A stretch of 64,000 bases of DNA from Neocallimastix lanati (nom. inval.) (GCA_016946835.1 JACVTC010000008.1:313501-377500); one strand, 5' to 3'; numbered from the stretch's first letter, positions 38,391 to 50,140 are shown. The notes: generated by a model from the letters alone, not told the origin. A program made the numbers and translations.

Positions 38391-39817
38391 ATGGAAAAAC
38401 TAAAAATAGATATTAGTGAAACTAATAGAGGAAAAGAGCAAATAATTATTAATAAAAAATAAAAAGTTTAAATATAATTATTCATATACTAAAAAGAATA
38501 AATCAAAGATATATAGATGTATCGAATATAAAACTTAAAACAAATGTAAATCTTACATTATTTTAAATGATGAGAAAGAAATGTTACAATATGATGGTGT
38601 TCATAACTATTTCGAACAAAAAATTAATGACTCTCTGTCATTAATAAAATATAAAATTAAAAAAGAAATTAAAAAAAGTTCAATTCCTTTCAATATAAAA
38701 CCAAAAAGAGTATTTAATCAAATTTCACAAGATATTGGTTTTATATGTCCTGAATTTAAATATACAAAATCACAAATAAATAAGATATAAATAAACAACA
38801 TCCTCCCAACATATCAAGTTTTGAGGAAATTCCAGAAAAGCATTATTATATATTACAAAAAAAAATGAAATTTTATAATATTCAAAAATCAAAATGTCAT
38901 AATTTTTCAGTCTCCTTATCAAGCATTTTTATTTAAAAAATATTGTGATGATCTTTCATGGATAGCACTTTTTATGTAGCTCCTGATTTCAGTTATCATG
39001 TTTTCATTACAAGAAATTTTGTTCCGGAATTAAAATAATTTTATACCATTTCATTTTCTATATTAAGAAATAAAGAGCAAGAAACCTATAAAACAATATT
39101 TAAAGTTATAAAAAGTATATTGTTATATTACAAACGACAGTGAGTTTGCTCCAAAAAATTATAATTCGACTTTGAAAGAGTTATATCTAATGCGGCAATA
39201 ATTTTATTCCCAGATATAAATATTAGATATTGTATTTGGCTTTACAAACGATCATTAAGACATCATAAATATAAAATATTTTATAATGAAGTAAATCATT
39301 ACAGATATTTATATGTTTATTATAACGCTATATTAAATTTGCCTTTTATAAATCCAAATTATATATTGGATATTTTTCATAAAATTAAAAAGTCATGCAT
39401 TGAAAATAACTACAACTAATTCTTATAAAAACTGGAATATTTTAGAAAAGCATATTTAATTATTATGATATTGAAAATTGGAATTATTATAATAATATTG
39501 AACATATAACAAATAATACCTCTGAATCCTTTAATAATTATTTAGGTGGCATATTTTCAAAAAAACCAACTTATTTTATATTAATATATAAATTAAATAA
39601 TGATGTATCTTTATATCCAGATACCTACGAAAGAAGAATACTTGGCGTATGGAACAAACAAAAGAGAAAACTATTATCAAAATCTATTAAATTAAAAAAT
39701 ATTATTGAAAGTTACAAGAAAATGGAATCATTTTTAATTGGTAATGAAAAAAATAGAAGCCATATTGCTGGATTATGGTTTGAATGTTTAATTAATTTAA
39801 ACGATAAAATTAATTAA
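38391..39817 (+). pseudogene. MULE transposase relic with FLYWCH zinc finger
   Basis: Broken plus-strand coding. From ATG 38391 the first 200 bp, in shifting frames, give an FLYWCH-type finger (…NYSYTKKNKSKIYRC…, then …HNYFEQKINDSLS, with His-Asn-Tyr where HNH is usual). The clean frame 38581-38790 continues it. Downstream the MULE DDE signatures are readable: 'MDSTFYVAPDFSYHVFITRNF' near 38960 (first Asp), 'DFERVISNAAIILFPDINIRYCIWLYKRSLRHHKYK' near 39170 in broken form (second Asp, FP and C-x-H/Y), and a C-terminus ending 'GLWFECLINLNDKIN' at 39817. Stops and frameshifts throughout make it inactive. Mutator-like elements of this type cut and paste DNA. Confidence 0.75.
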
Positions 39818-40000
39818 ATTAGAATTTAATTTATTTTTCTAACTTTTTATGAAGTAAGATTATAGCTAAACCTATATGTTCAATTATTAATTTTAGTAAC
39901 TTTTTAATAATTAAATTTTAACTATAGTATTAAATAAAACATATACTCAATTTTTTTAGTTAAATATTAATATCAATATTTTATATTTTATATTTTATTA

Positions 40001-40342
40001 TTATAATCCCCTTAATCTGGATTGAGCGAAATTTATTTTTGATTCCTCAGACCAAAACTTACAAGGATAGGTCTTAAATGTATCGCCACAGAGTTGACAA
40101 AAGAGCTCTGTTTCTGATACATCTCCAGTAAATAACCAGGGATCAGGGAATTGTGGAAAATTACCAGAAAAAGTAGTTCTCATGATAACATCGTGATCGT
40201 TATCATATCTAGTTGTAGTTGATGCATTTTCATCTACACCAACTTGAGAATTTTGAATTGGAGCATCCGGAAATGAAGGAATAGGATTTCTAACATTATT
40301 TATTGAAGTAGATGTATTATAAGCATCTCCTTTTTGAGAAAT
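40001..40342 (-). CDS. Unidentified host-like last exon with a Cys-rich motif
   Basis: The minus strand is open for about 114 codons ending TAA at 40003-40001. Composition is non-repetitive and unlike the retroelements: …PFPDAPIQNSQVGVDENAS…, then FPQFPDPWLFTGDVSETELF and CQLCGDTFKTYPCKFW, a CxxC-x8-C pattern that may bind zinc. Upstream is a pyrimidine-rich tract ending TTTCTCAAAAAG, which could be a 3' splice site; there is no ATG in frame before the preceding stop, so I read it as a terminal exon. I do not recognise the family. It could be the end of a host gene or of a transposon-carried gene next to the MULE relic. Confidence 0.45.
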   Translation of the reverse strand: MSQKGDAYNTSTSINNVRNPIPSFPDAPIQNSQVGVDENASTTTRYDNDHDVIMRTTFSGNFPQFPDPWLFTGDVSETELFCQLCGDTFKTYPCKFWSEESKINFAQSRLRGL

Positions 40343-40487
40343 AAAATAATAAAATTTAATGTATGAAAATTAAGAAAAGATTTTATTTGATTAGCTAGAA
40401 TTGCTAACTGTTTATAGATAGGTTACGTAACCAAAGAACTATCATTGGATAGGCTTAATGTTATCATGTATCTGTTACAATAACTGT

Positions 40488-40973
40488 TGGTAAAGAATGA
40501 GTTAATAACCTTTATTTTGTTATAAAATATTATTAATAAGTCTTTACTTATTTGTACTTTCCTATATAGTATTTTAATATACATTTATGTTTAATTATAT
40601 AAACAATAAATTACTTAATTAAGATTGATTTAAAATTATTTACAAGACTTAATTTATATCAAAGTAAATTATTTTTATAATTAAGTTTAGGTTATCAAGA
40701 ATAGTACAAATAAGTAAAGAATTAAATAAAGTAAATTATTTTTATAATTAGGTTTAGGTTATCAAGAATAGTACAAATAAGTAAAGAATTAAATAAAGTA
40801 AATTATTTTTATAATTAGGTTTAGGTTATCAAGAATAGTACAAATAAGTAAAGAATTAAATAAAGTAAATTATTTTTATAATTAGGTTTAGGTTATCAAG
40901 AATAGTACAAATAAATTAATAATTATTAATAATATTTTATACAAAATAAAGGTTATTAATTCATTCTTTACCA
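40488..40973. repeat. Inverted pair of LTR F starts (left side of element F)
   Basis: The left end reads TGGTAAAGAATGAGTTAATAACC and the right end is its inverse (…GGTTATTAATTCATTCTTTACCA). The right one is the start of the 3' LTR of reverse-strand element F; the left one is a forward LTR start. Both are truncated in the middle. Confidence 0.75.
40664..40914. repeat. 67-bp tandem repeat, 3.75 copies, inside the LTR F pair
   Basis: The unit begins GTAAATTATTTTTATAATTA and contains GGTTTAGGTTATCAAGAATA and AGTAAAGAATTAAATAAA. Units are nearly identical (AAGTTTAGG in the first versus AGGTTTAGG in the others). It derives from the LTR and reflects local amplification. Confidence 0.85.
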
Positions 40974-43582
40974 TGATGCCTCCTCTAAAACTCAAGCTAC
41001 GTTGAAGCTGAGTTATACTTGACTATATTCTTCAAATGAACATTCCTATACATTTGAATTTGGATCAGCCAAGTTAGCCGAATTAAATTGTTTTGTAATA
41101 ACTTTAAGAGGACCAACAAGATAAGGTTCTAATTTAGTTCTCGAAAAATTTCTAACTAAAACCAAATCTCCTTCTCTAATTTTCTTTCCTTCATTCAAAA
41201 TATTCTTTTCCTCTCTCTTAGCAGCCTAATATTTATTTGCATTTTTAACATTTTCGGCTGCTTCTAAAATCCATCTGTAATGATTTATAAATTTTTCCAA
41301 CAACACTTCATTCTATGACTTATTAATAATCTTGGTAGGTCTAGAAGCAATATCAAAAGGCTGCTGATCTTCCCTACAATAAACTAATTCAAAACCTGAA
41401 TGTTTTGCAACTTTATTTTTGGTAGTTCTAAGAGCCCATAAGGCGGATGGTAAAACTTCATCCCAATCTTTATTCTTAGAATCCAACAACCTCAATAACT
41501 TACCGATCTCTTTATTACGGTTTTCCGTAAGTCCATTACTTTCTGGATGATATGTGGAATTAAATTTCACATATACATCGTAGAGATCTAAAAATATTTT
41601 TTATAATGTCCGAGGTAAACTGAACACCATTGTCAGTTGATATTACCTGTGAAACACCATGACGAGCAAATGCATTTATTAAAAATTTAATCACATCCTG
41701 TGTTGTCATATTTTCCGTGGGTTCTGCTTCAACCCATTTAGTGAAGTAATCCACCACTACCATAATATATTGATTATTATTTTTCGTTTTAATTAAAGGT
41801 CCAATAATATTTAAACCCAAAGGTATAAAAGGACCTTCTACCTTATTTGGAATACTCTCTGTAGGTTCTGAATATGGTTGTGACCTATTTAACTGGCACT
41901 TGTTACAATTTTGCACTACTATTTTAATATCCATTACCATATTATTCCAATAAAAACTTTTACTAAGCTTTTGATAAGTCTTATAATAACCTTCATGATC
42001 TATCTTATGAGCTTCTAAAATAAGTTTTACTCTTTCCATCTAATCAGTAATTAATTTACAATAGTCATTACCATCAACAAAGTAATCTTCAACATCTATA
42101 GTAACAAATTTTTCATTTATAAAGTCTTTTATAGTTTTAGAAAGCAACTCTTCTTCTTCTTTTGAAGTTAACTTAGTTGTTAATACCACTGAATCATCTC
42201 CTTTCTTCAAGATAATGCATCTGCTAGTACATTTTTCTTACCCATTTGATATTGAATTTCAACACCAAGGGTACTAACAGTTAAGCACCACCTTGCTTGC
42301 CTAGCATTATTAGGTTCCTTATTTTTAAAGAGACTAATTAAAGGTTTATGATCTGTTATTACTATTGTTTTATTAGGATTATAAGATTTCAACTTAATAA
42401 TACAATAAAATAATGCAGCTCCTTTTATGTCAATAATGCCATAATTTTTCTCGGCCTTCCTTAAATTTCTACTTATATAATGAAATGGATATTCCTTTTT
42501 GGTTTCTGAATCTTCTTGGAGTAACACTCCTTGAAGCATCCTTGCTAATTATATATCTTTGATTAAAACTTGGATATTTCATTAATTTTTCTTTTAACAG
42601 ATCAAAGCTTTGTTGATGTTTAGTATTCCATTTATATTTAACATTCTTTCTTGATAATTTACATAAAGGAGAAAAGATTTGAGAATATTTATCAATAAAG
42701 TTTCTATAATATACAACTTCTCCAAGAAAAGATTGTAACTCATGGATATCAACAGGTGCTACCCACTCTTTGATAGCCTTAATTTTGCTATCTTGGGGAC
42801 TTAAACATTTAACTGATGCCTTATGACCTAAGACTTCTACTTCAGTCCGCATAAAGGTACATTTTTCAATATTAATTTTCAATATGTGTTGACGAAATAC
42901 TTCCAACACTTGTCTAATATGACTTAAATGTTCTTTTATACTCTTAGAGTTTATCAAAATATCATCTATAAAGTTTAAAACAAACTTTCCTATAAATGGG
43001 AAAAGAATCATATTCATTTCCCTTTGAAATGTGGCTGGGGCTCCGGTCAAGCCAAAAGGCATAACCTTGAATTGGTAGTTACCCAATTTTGTGGTTAAAG
43101 AATTAATTTCTACACTTTCCTCATCCATCAAAATTTGATGATAACCGAAATAAAAATCCGTTGTTGTAAAAATCTATGCCCCATCTAAACTATCAAATAT
43201 CTCATCCATGCAAAGTAATGAATAAGAATCTTTAACTGTTAAAATCATTAACCTTATTATTTCGGTATACTATGTAAATTTGCCTGAGCACTCAAATCGT
43301 GTTGAACGTATAATGGGTGATCTATAGGGTAATTTCTGCTTCCCAACAGTATTTACCTCTATATCTAATTGGGGTTGGATTAGTTGGTAATCGGCCCCTC
43401 TCCAAACACTTGATTAAACCACTCGCAATTATAGAAATATCTATAACTGCTTAGTACATGGTAAGCTCAGTATAAAGAATTTAAATTAAAATTTCCAATA
43501 GAGAGGAGTTCCAGTAATTTCCAATAGAAAGAAGGAGTTCTAGTAGTAGTTTCCAGTAGCTCCCCGATATCTCCACCAATTT
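40974..43582 (-). pseudogene. Element F: Ty3/gypsy pol relic (RT, RNase H, integrase), 5'-deleted
   Basis: Minus strand. Next to the PBS (43561-43578, TGGTGGAGATATCGGGGA) comes about 280 bp of leader with a repeated TTTCCAATAGA…GGAGTTC unit. Gag and protease are absent. RT is readable from about 43270 and clean at 42469-43131 (LNFIDDILINSKS, FIDD in place of YxDD). RNase H 42207-42539 (with FHYISRNLRK, TDHKPLISLF). Integrase 41560-42039 with HHCC (C-NKCQLN), GLNIIGPL where GLDIIGPL is expected (codon 41809-41811), and TDNGVQF. 41313-41570 has the third motif (HPESNGLTENRNKEI) and LWALRTTKNK. 40990-41200 has the C-terminal domain (REGDLVLVRNFSRTK…VGPLKVI). PPT AGAGGAGGCATCA abuts the 3' LTR. 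Several frameshifts; related to element A. Confidence 0.85.
43561..43578 (-). promoter_or_regulatory. Primer binding site of element F
   Basis: TGGTGGAGATATCGGGGA on the element strand, 4 nt from the LTR; identical to element E. Confidence 0.75.
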
Positions 43583-45068
43583 TGGTAGACTCGGAGTTGA
43601 GGTTTTAGAGATATTTAAAATCAAACATGGGGAATCAGGATTACCCTGCCTTGATTTAAAAAAAATTCTTTTAATAAAATTTCTTTTTTATTTATTAATA
43701 TATGTAAATTATTTTTTTTTTATTACTACCTATTTTTATTTTAAGAAGTTTTGTAATATTTATATTTTGTAAATTTAAAGCGTAATTACTTGTTTATGAT
43801 TTAAATAATTTTATAGAATTATTGAATTAATTTTATATCAATAATTCATTTTTGTTTTAATTTTTATATATAGGAGAATATAATATTTAAATATAATTTA
43901 ATTAGAAATAATTATAAAATAAATATATAGAAAATAGTTTTTACTACTTTCTTTGATTTTAAGTTTAATAAAACATTTTTGATATATTAATTTAATAATC
44001 TTTAATTATTTTAAATAATATATGTAATTATTTTCAAAGATAAAATAAAATTTTTATAATATTTAATTAATAATTTTAATAAAATATTTTTAAGATTGAT
44101 ATAATCAATTTAATAATCTTTAATTATTTTATTAATAAATTTTAATAATAATTAATAATTTTTAATAATATATTTTATAATAATATTTAATTAATAATTT
44201 TAATAGTAAATTTGATAATATTTAATTAATAAATTTTTATAATAATTAATTTTTAATAATAAATTTTATAATAATATTTAATAATTTTATTAATAATTTT
44301 ATAATATTGAAATAATATTTTTAATAAAATAATATCTTAAAAAGTATATAATTTTAATAAGATTGATTTAAAATTATTTACAAAATTTAATTTATATCAA
44401 AATATATTATTTTTATAATTATGTTTAGGTTATCAAGAATTGTATATATTAAAAATTATATACTTTTTTTTAATATATTATAAAAATTTATTATTAAAAT
44501 TATTTATTAAATATTATTATAAAAATTATTAAAAATTATTAATTATTATTAAAATTTATTAATTAAATATTATCAAATTTACTATTAAAATTAATTAAAT
44601 ATTATAAAAATTTTATTTTATTTTTGAAAATAATTAGAAATATTATTTAAAATAATTAAAGATTATTAAATTCATTATATCAAAAATGTTTAAACTTAAA
44701 AATCAAAGAAAGTAGTAAAAACTATTTTCTATATATTTATTTTATAATTATTTCTAGTTAAATTATATTTAAATATTATATTATTATATTTATAAAAATT
44801 AAAACAAAAATGAATTATTGATATAAAATTAATTCAATAAATCAATAAAATTATTTAAATTATAAACAAATAATTATAATTTAAATTTACAAAAAAATAT
44901 AAATATTACAAACCTTCTTAAAATAAAATAGGTAGTAATAAAAAAAGTAATTTAAAAATATTAATAAATAATATATAAAAAAGATATTTTATTAAATCAA
45001 GGCAGGGTAATCTTGATCCCCCCTGCTTGATTTTAAATATCTCTAAAACCTCAACCCCGAGTCTACCA
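43583..45068. repeat. Inverted pair of LTR F copies (1.5-kb palindrome)
   Basis: Left arm: reverse LTR F, starting with the 5' LTR end of element F (TGGTAGACTCGGAG…). Right arm: forward LTR F ending CCCCGAGTCTACCA at 45068. The arms meet near 44350-44450 around AAAAGTATATAATTTTAA…TTAAAAATTATATACTTTT. Both lack the outermost LTR start. Both share the structured CCCTGC(C)TTGATTT element near their ends. Confidence 0.75.
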
Positions 45069-45072
45069 CTTT

Positions 45073-45851
45073 TGATACGGGGTATTTCATATTAAATACT
45101 CTAATTAATTATATAATGAAAATTATTATTAAATATTTCTTATTAAAATCTTTTATTAATATCAAATATAAAAAATTATTAAATATTCTTATTAAAATTT
45201 AAATATAATTTAAATCATTATTAAATCTTATTTTATTTATATTAATATAAACTTATTTCAATAAATATTGGATATAAATACAAAATTATAAGTTTCTGTA
45301 TAATATTTTCTGAAGTTTTGAAATAAATTAAGAATAAAATAAAAATCAAAACTAAATTAAATCTTTATTAAAATAAAAATGGACTAAAATACAGAAATTC
45401 TTCAATAACTAAAATGATCTAAAATAAAGAAAACTCAATTCTTTATAATTTTTTCTCTAAAGACAATATCAAGAAGCTACCGCCGCCAATGTCCTTCATG
45501 ATACAACCTCCAAATTTAATTTTATTAGTTTAATTTAATAATTGTTATTTTTTTTAATAAGATAAATCATATTAAAAATAATTTAAAATAATAGTAAAAA
45601 GTTAAAAATAAAATAGAATAGTTTTTTTTATTTAATGAATATAATAAAGGTAAAAATATGTATTAAAATAAAAGTATAAAAATGAAGAATAAATTACTTT
45701 CTTTTTAATACTTGGTACAAATAATTTTAGTTTTAAATTTAAATAAAGAATATTTTAAAAATTAATTTTTGGTTTCCAAATTTATTTTTATCTTTGTTAA
45801 TATTTATTTTTTGATTTGAATATCTTAGTGTTTCAACCCCAGCCTGTATCA
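45073..45851 (-). repeat. Solo LTR B, reverse orientation
   Basis: It starts TGATACGGGGTATTTC and ends AACCCCAGCCTGTATCA, the inverse of LTR B copies 1 and 2. Flanks CTTT and CTGT agree at three of four bases. It is 4 bp from the end of the right LTR F arm. Confidence 0.8.
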
Positions 45852-45852
45852 C

Positions 45853-46273
45853 TGTTGTATAAAAAATAATAATTATTTATTAAAAAATAATTATCATTTC
45901 TTATTATTTTAGTAATGACCAATATTTAAACAGTTGTTTATTATACATTTATTTAAATTATAAATTTTATTTAGTTATACATTTAAATATTTAAATTAAA
46001 ATTTTTACTTTTAGTACTTATTAAACATAAATTAAATATTTAAATTAAAATTTTTACTTTAGTACTTATTAAATATAAATTAAATATTTAAATTAAAATT
46101 TTACTTTAGTACTTATTAAACATAAATTAAAAGTAAATAGTTTCTATATTTTTTAATTCTGTATTTTTAATTCTATATTTTTCTTTATAATTAGTTTTGT
46201 TTAATTATTTAGTTCTTTAAAGTAATTATACAATAATTAATTTAAATCGATCAATATTTACCCAATTGTATCA
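45853..46273 (+). repeat. Putative 5' LTR of element K
   Basis: It ends AATTGTATCA one base before a PBS-like sequence. The left boundary is a guess (TGTTGTATA at 45853, abutting LTR B). It contains a short tandem repeat (TTTAAATTAAAATTTTTACTTT, about 46 bp, three copies, 45970-46120). No 3' LTR was seen. Confidence 0.4.
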
Positions 46274-46274
46274 A

Positions 46275-46292
46275 TGGTGGAGAATCCAATTT
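46275..46292 (+). promoter_or_regulatory. Primer binding site of element K
   Basis: TGGTGGAGAATCCAATTT; the first nine bases are shared with A, E and F. Confidence 0.6.
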
Positions 46293-47339
46293 TAACCAGT
46301 GGGGTAAGAACATTCTCATAAAAATAAAAAAAAAACAAGATATATAAAAAAATATGTATATAAATAAATTTTCTTTATTATTTTAAATTTAAGTTATAGA
46401 AAAAGTATTACTTTTTTGTTGAAGCTTTAGTAAATTTATTTTTATTATTGTTACAAAGATTTATTACGTTTTCACTAGTATTCAATATTAAATCGAATAC
46501 AAGTGTCGGAAGTTTTCCGAGTTAAGTTTATCTTTCACAGTAGGTAAGCTGGAAAGCTCTGAACTACTTTATTAATTTGATAATAAAGTAACTGTGGCAT
46601 GTACAGGACAAGACACAGTAATAGGCAAGCTATCCTGCATTTATGCGTGCACTAACTTCGGTATTTCGATCTTAATATTGAAAAATAGCATGAAATGCTT
46701 AATTTTGAACGCAGTAACAAAATATAAATAATTTTAATAACGATTTATATATACTATACTTTTATATTCATTTTAGTTTTTTTTAATGAAAAAAAATATA
46801 TATATAAAAAAGAATATTAAAAAGAATTTTAAAAAGAAAATAAAAAAAAGAAAATTAAGAATATTAAAAAAATTTTTAAAAGGAAATTAAAAAGAATACA
46901 GAAAGAAATTTAAAAAAAAAGAAAATAGAAAATTACAAAGAAATTAAAGAATATTAAGGAAATTAATAAAAAATAATATTATAGACTTGTATAAGTTATT
47001 AATTATAAACTATAAGTGAGAAGTACAAGAGAATAGTAGATTTTTGTTAAAGAGAGTAGAGCACGTATAGAATAAAAAATTTGTTATGTGAATAACAGAT
47101 TGTCAAAAAAATAATTAGTAAGTGGAGGTCGAAAATTTCACAAAAAGGCTATGAAATTGATTACTACTCATTAATTCGAGTTCAAATATTTAAATTATAT
47201 AAACAATACTATATTAAAATTTTTTTTCCTTTTGGATTAAAATAAAATAAGAAACAAGTAATTAAAGTAAAAAGAACAAATAACTATAGTAAAAGAAAAA
47301 TAAAAATAATAATTTACTATAATAAAAGAAAAATAAAAT
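46293..47339 (+). other. Leader of element K with a structured 200-bp block
   Basis: 46482-46682 is G+C-richer and bounded by an inverted repeat (TTCAATATTAA-ATCGA and TCGATCTTAATATTGAA). Inside: hairpin TACTTTATTA-ATTTGA-TAATAAAGTA, a closing stem CACAG…CTGTG around it, hairpin AGCT-GGAA-AGCT, and CAGGA…TCCTG. It may be a structured RNA or a small inserted element. The rest is A-rich (long AAAGAAAATT stretches 46790-46960), without a gene. Confidence 0.45.
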
Positions 47340-48275
47340 ATGGCGGACACTTTAAAAGTGGATTACTTTTAATAGAATGCAACTTTACTTTATCATCTTG
47401 ATTACCAAATCAAGGTGATAAAGACATTAAATTTGATGAATGGAGATTTTCTTTCGAACATTGGTGTAAGAAATATGAACTTGATGATTATGAAAAACTA
47501 AATTATATACTTTCATTAACAGAACAAAATGCAAGAACTATTATTTACAATTGCTTAAATAAGGATGAACCAGATGATTATAAAACAATTATTGAAAATT
47601 TAAAAGAATATTATTGAAAGACTACTTCTAATAATGAAAGGTTATTAGAATTATTTACTATGACAATTAAAGAGGGAAAAAGATATTCGACATTGATTTA
47701 AGATTTAGTACTTCTGTGAACCAAGTAAAATTAAATATGGACGAAGGGATAATAACTTCGTACTACATTAATGCCTTCAGAAATTGGCCAAAAGTATATG
47801 AAAACTTATTAGAAGTAAAACCTACAAAGTTAAAAGACGCAATGAGAATTACAAACAGAAAGGAAAAGATTATTAATTTAATTGACAAAAACAGAAATAA
47901 ATCAAGAAATACCTATATAGAAAAGAGCAATAATACGCAAAATAATAAACAAGTAGAAAATACAACTTACTTCATTCCCTATAACAATAATTATAATATT
48001 AAAAATTATAATAAATATCATAGGGAATACAACAATAAAAATAATAACCATTCTAATAATGATAATGTTAAGCATTTCAATAAAGAGGTCTACAAAGGAA
48101 TTAAAAGAGAAGAAAATCATTAAGATATCAAAAAGCACATGAAATCGATATGGAAGAGATTAATAGGAAACTATCCGAACTTAAGATTAACGTTTGTTTC
48201 CATTATCAACGCATTGTCAATACACAAGAAGAATGTCCTGAATTAAATGAAGAAAATGAAAATTATTTAAACTAA
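47340..48275 (+). pseudogene. Element K gag (Ty3 type), several frameshifts
   Basis: ATG at 47340 (MADTLKVDYF) is followed by stops. The gag core reads in pieces: 47420-47625 (…KDIKFDEWRFSFEHWCKKYEL…, …NCLNKDEPDDYKTIIENLKEYY), 47716-48123 (…EGIITSYYINAFRNWPKVYENLL…, Asn-rich tail), then a frame change and 48126-48275 with a decayed zinc knuckle (VCFHYQRIVNTQEEC, C-H-H-C without the usual spacing). It ends T TTA AAC TAA, a slippery heptamer directly before the stop. It is a relative of the gags of A and E. Confidence 0.75.
48266..48275 (+). promoter_or_regulatory. -1 frameshift heptamer before gag stop, element K
   Basis: T TTA AAC (48266-48272) then TAA (48273-48275). U_UUA_AAC is a canonical slippery sequence. 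The following hairpin is decayed, and the -1 frame is closed by a stop at 48284, consistent with an old copy. Confidence 0.6.
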
Positions 48276-48278
48276 AAT

Positions 48279-49180
48279 ATGAGTAAGCAATCTCCCAAAA
48301 TAAACAAAATTGCTAATAATGACTCAAAAATAAAAACATCCACAACATGTGTCAATAATGCTATCCAAAAAAGGAAAGTACTCACAAATAAAAATGAATT
48401 TGAAAAAAGAAAACCAAATAATAAATCAATCTTCAAGCCTTCAATATTAAACGAACCAAATATCAGAATAATTAAACAAGAAAAGAAAGGCATAAGAGAT
48501 GCTAGAAGAAAAAAAGAAGATAAAAATGAAATAGTTAATCAAGAAATGGAAGTAAACAATACTGATGAAATAATTTAAATTGAAATAATTTAAATACTAA
48601 AAATAACAATCAAACTCTTAGACGAAATAAAACTATCCCAATAGAAGTTGAGAAGAGCAAAAATGGAAAAGATAAGCAAATCTAAACTACCTCAAAAAGA
48701 AACATGACTGAAATTCAAATGCTAGATACCAAAGAAAAATTTAGTATAATTGACGAAGCAAACAATCAATATTCAAAAATATCATTATCCCAACTTCTAG
48801 ATGCAAACCCTTCTATAAGGAAAGAATTAGAAATTGGTTGTAAACCAAGAGAAGAGAAAATATTATGTTCTATTTATAATCCCAATATTCTAATAATAAT
48901 AGGTGAAGTAAATAATACATCTCTAAAAGTATTATTTGATACTGTTTCTAATGTAAATTTAATATCAAAAGAAGGAATTAATAAATTGAATAACCAAATA
49001 ATTATACCAATTGACAATCTAATAACATTCACATTAGCCGATGATACAAAAATTTCTCCTAAAAGTTGTGTAAAACTATCATAAAAATATAGCAAAGTCA
49101 AATATAATATGCAAAATACAAAATTATACTTTCTTTCAAATGCAACCTTATATAAACTAATAACTTTATCAATATGACAC
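48279..49180 (+). pseudogene. Element K pol start: linker and protease
   Basis: 48279-48578 is a Lys/Asn-rich linker whose start (MSKQSPKINKIAN) resembles the element A pol start (MGSSQSSPQINKIEK). After stops, 48704-49084 carries 'KISLSQLLDANPSIRKEL', matching 'RITFAQLFNVSPSLRKL' in A and 'NINLAQLLGISSALRAD' in E, then a protease VLFDTVSNVNLIS where DTG has become DTV. Coding ends by about 49180; no RT follows. Confidence 0.75.
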
Positions 49181-49199
49181 ATAAATTTTAAATATAAAT

Positions 49200-50140
49200 T
49201 TATATTATCTATTTGTAAAATAGATTTATATAAGATAAAATAAAAAAAAAAATTCTTGTATATTCAACATTTTATATAATTACATAATAAAATAAATAAT
49301 AACTTAAAAATTAAATTGAATTACAAATTATTTTAATTAATATAATTGATCTTATAAATACAAATTTCTTTATACAAATAATTTGTTAAAATATAACGAA
49401 ATCTATTTTGAAATATATTAAATTAAATTTTTTATTTTGAAATTCATTGTTAATAATATTCTCGTTATTAAATTATTTTATACATGTCAAATATTTTCAT
49501 TGAATTATTAATAAGTCACATATAGTATAAAATGAATGTAATTTTCCAAATTTTCATATCTGTATCAATAAATTTAACAAATAATAAAATAAATAAAATT
49601 TATATATAAATTTACATACTAAAACTACTTTCCTTTTTTATAATTAATTCAATATGAATATAAATATATATAATCCATAATAGTAGACATATAAAATAAT
49701 AAATAATTGAATGTTATTTCAATTAGTACTCAAATAAACTAAAAAAATTTAAAAACATGTATAGTATACATATAAAATCTATTAAAATGTTAAATCTCGA
49801 ATTGTTATTTTAACAATTTATTCATTATTATTTTATTTTTTATCAAAAATAATAAGAAATGAACAGAAATTATTATTTTAGTTAGGTTTATCTAAAACAA
49901 CTTAACCAATAATAAATTATTATTCTCTTATACTTTAGAACTTTCCTATATTCTTTAAATTTTTATTAATAATTATTAATATCTTTTAAAATAAAACTTT
50001 TCTTAAGTTTCTTATATTTTACTTCGCCGGTCAATAAATATTATATCAAATTTTAATATAAATTTTTATCAATATTAAAATTATATCAAAATTTATTTAT
50101 TATTATAGTAAATAATTTCTTCTCTTAATTCTTTTAGTTT
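49200..50140. other. AT-rich stretch without recognised genes
   Basis: No ORF of note. A short stretch near 49915-49960 (ACTTTCCTATATTCTTT) resembles the start of LTR F, but not enough to call. Confidence 0.5.

Noticed and set aside
40421-40432. Perfect palindrome GGTTACGTAACC as an operator or transposon end
   Set aside because: An isolated 12-bp palindrome with no second copy or linked feature; chance cannot be excluded.
40684-40900. Telomere-like TTTAGG motifs
   Set aside because: AGGTTTAGG occurs once per 67-bp unit only and is part of LTR F, not a terminal repeat tract.
40664-40914. CRISPR-like array
   Set aside because: Units are contiguous and nearly identical with no unique spacers; they are LTR-derived and the genome is eukaryotic.
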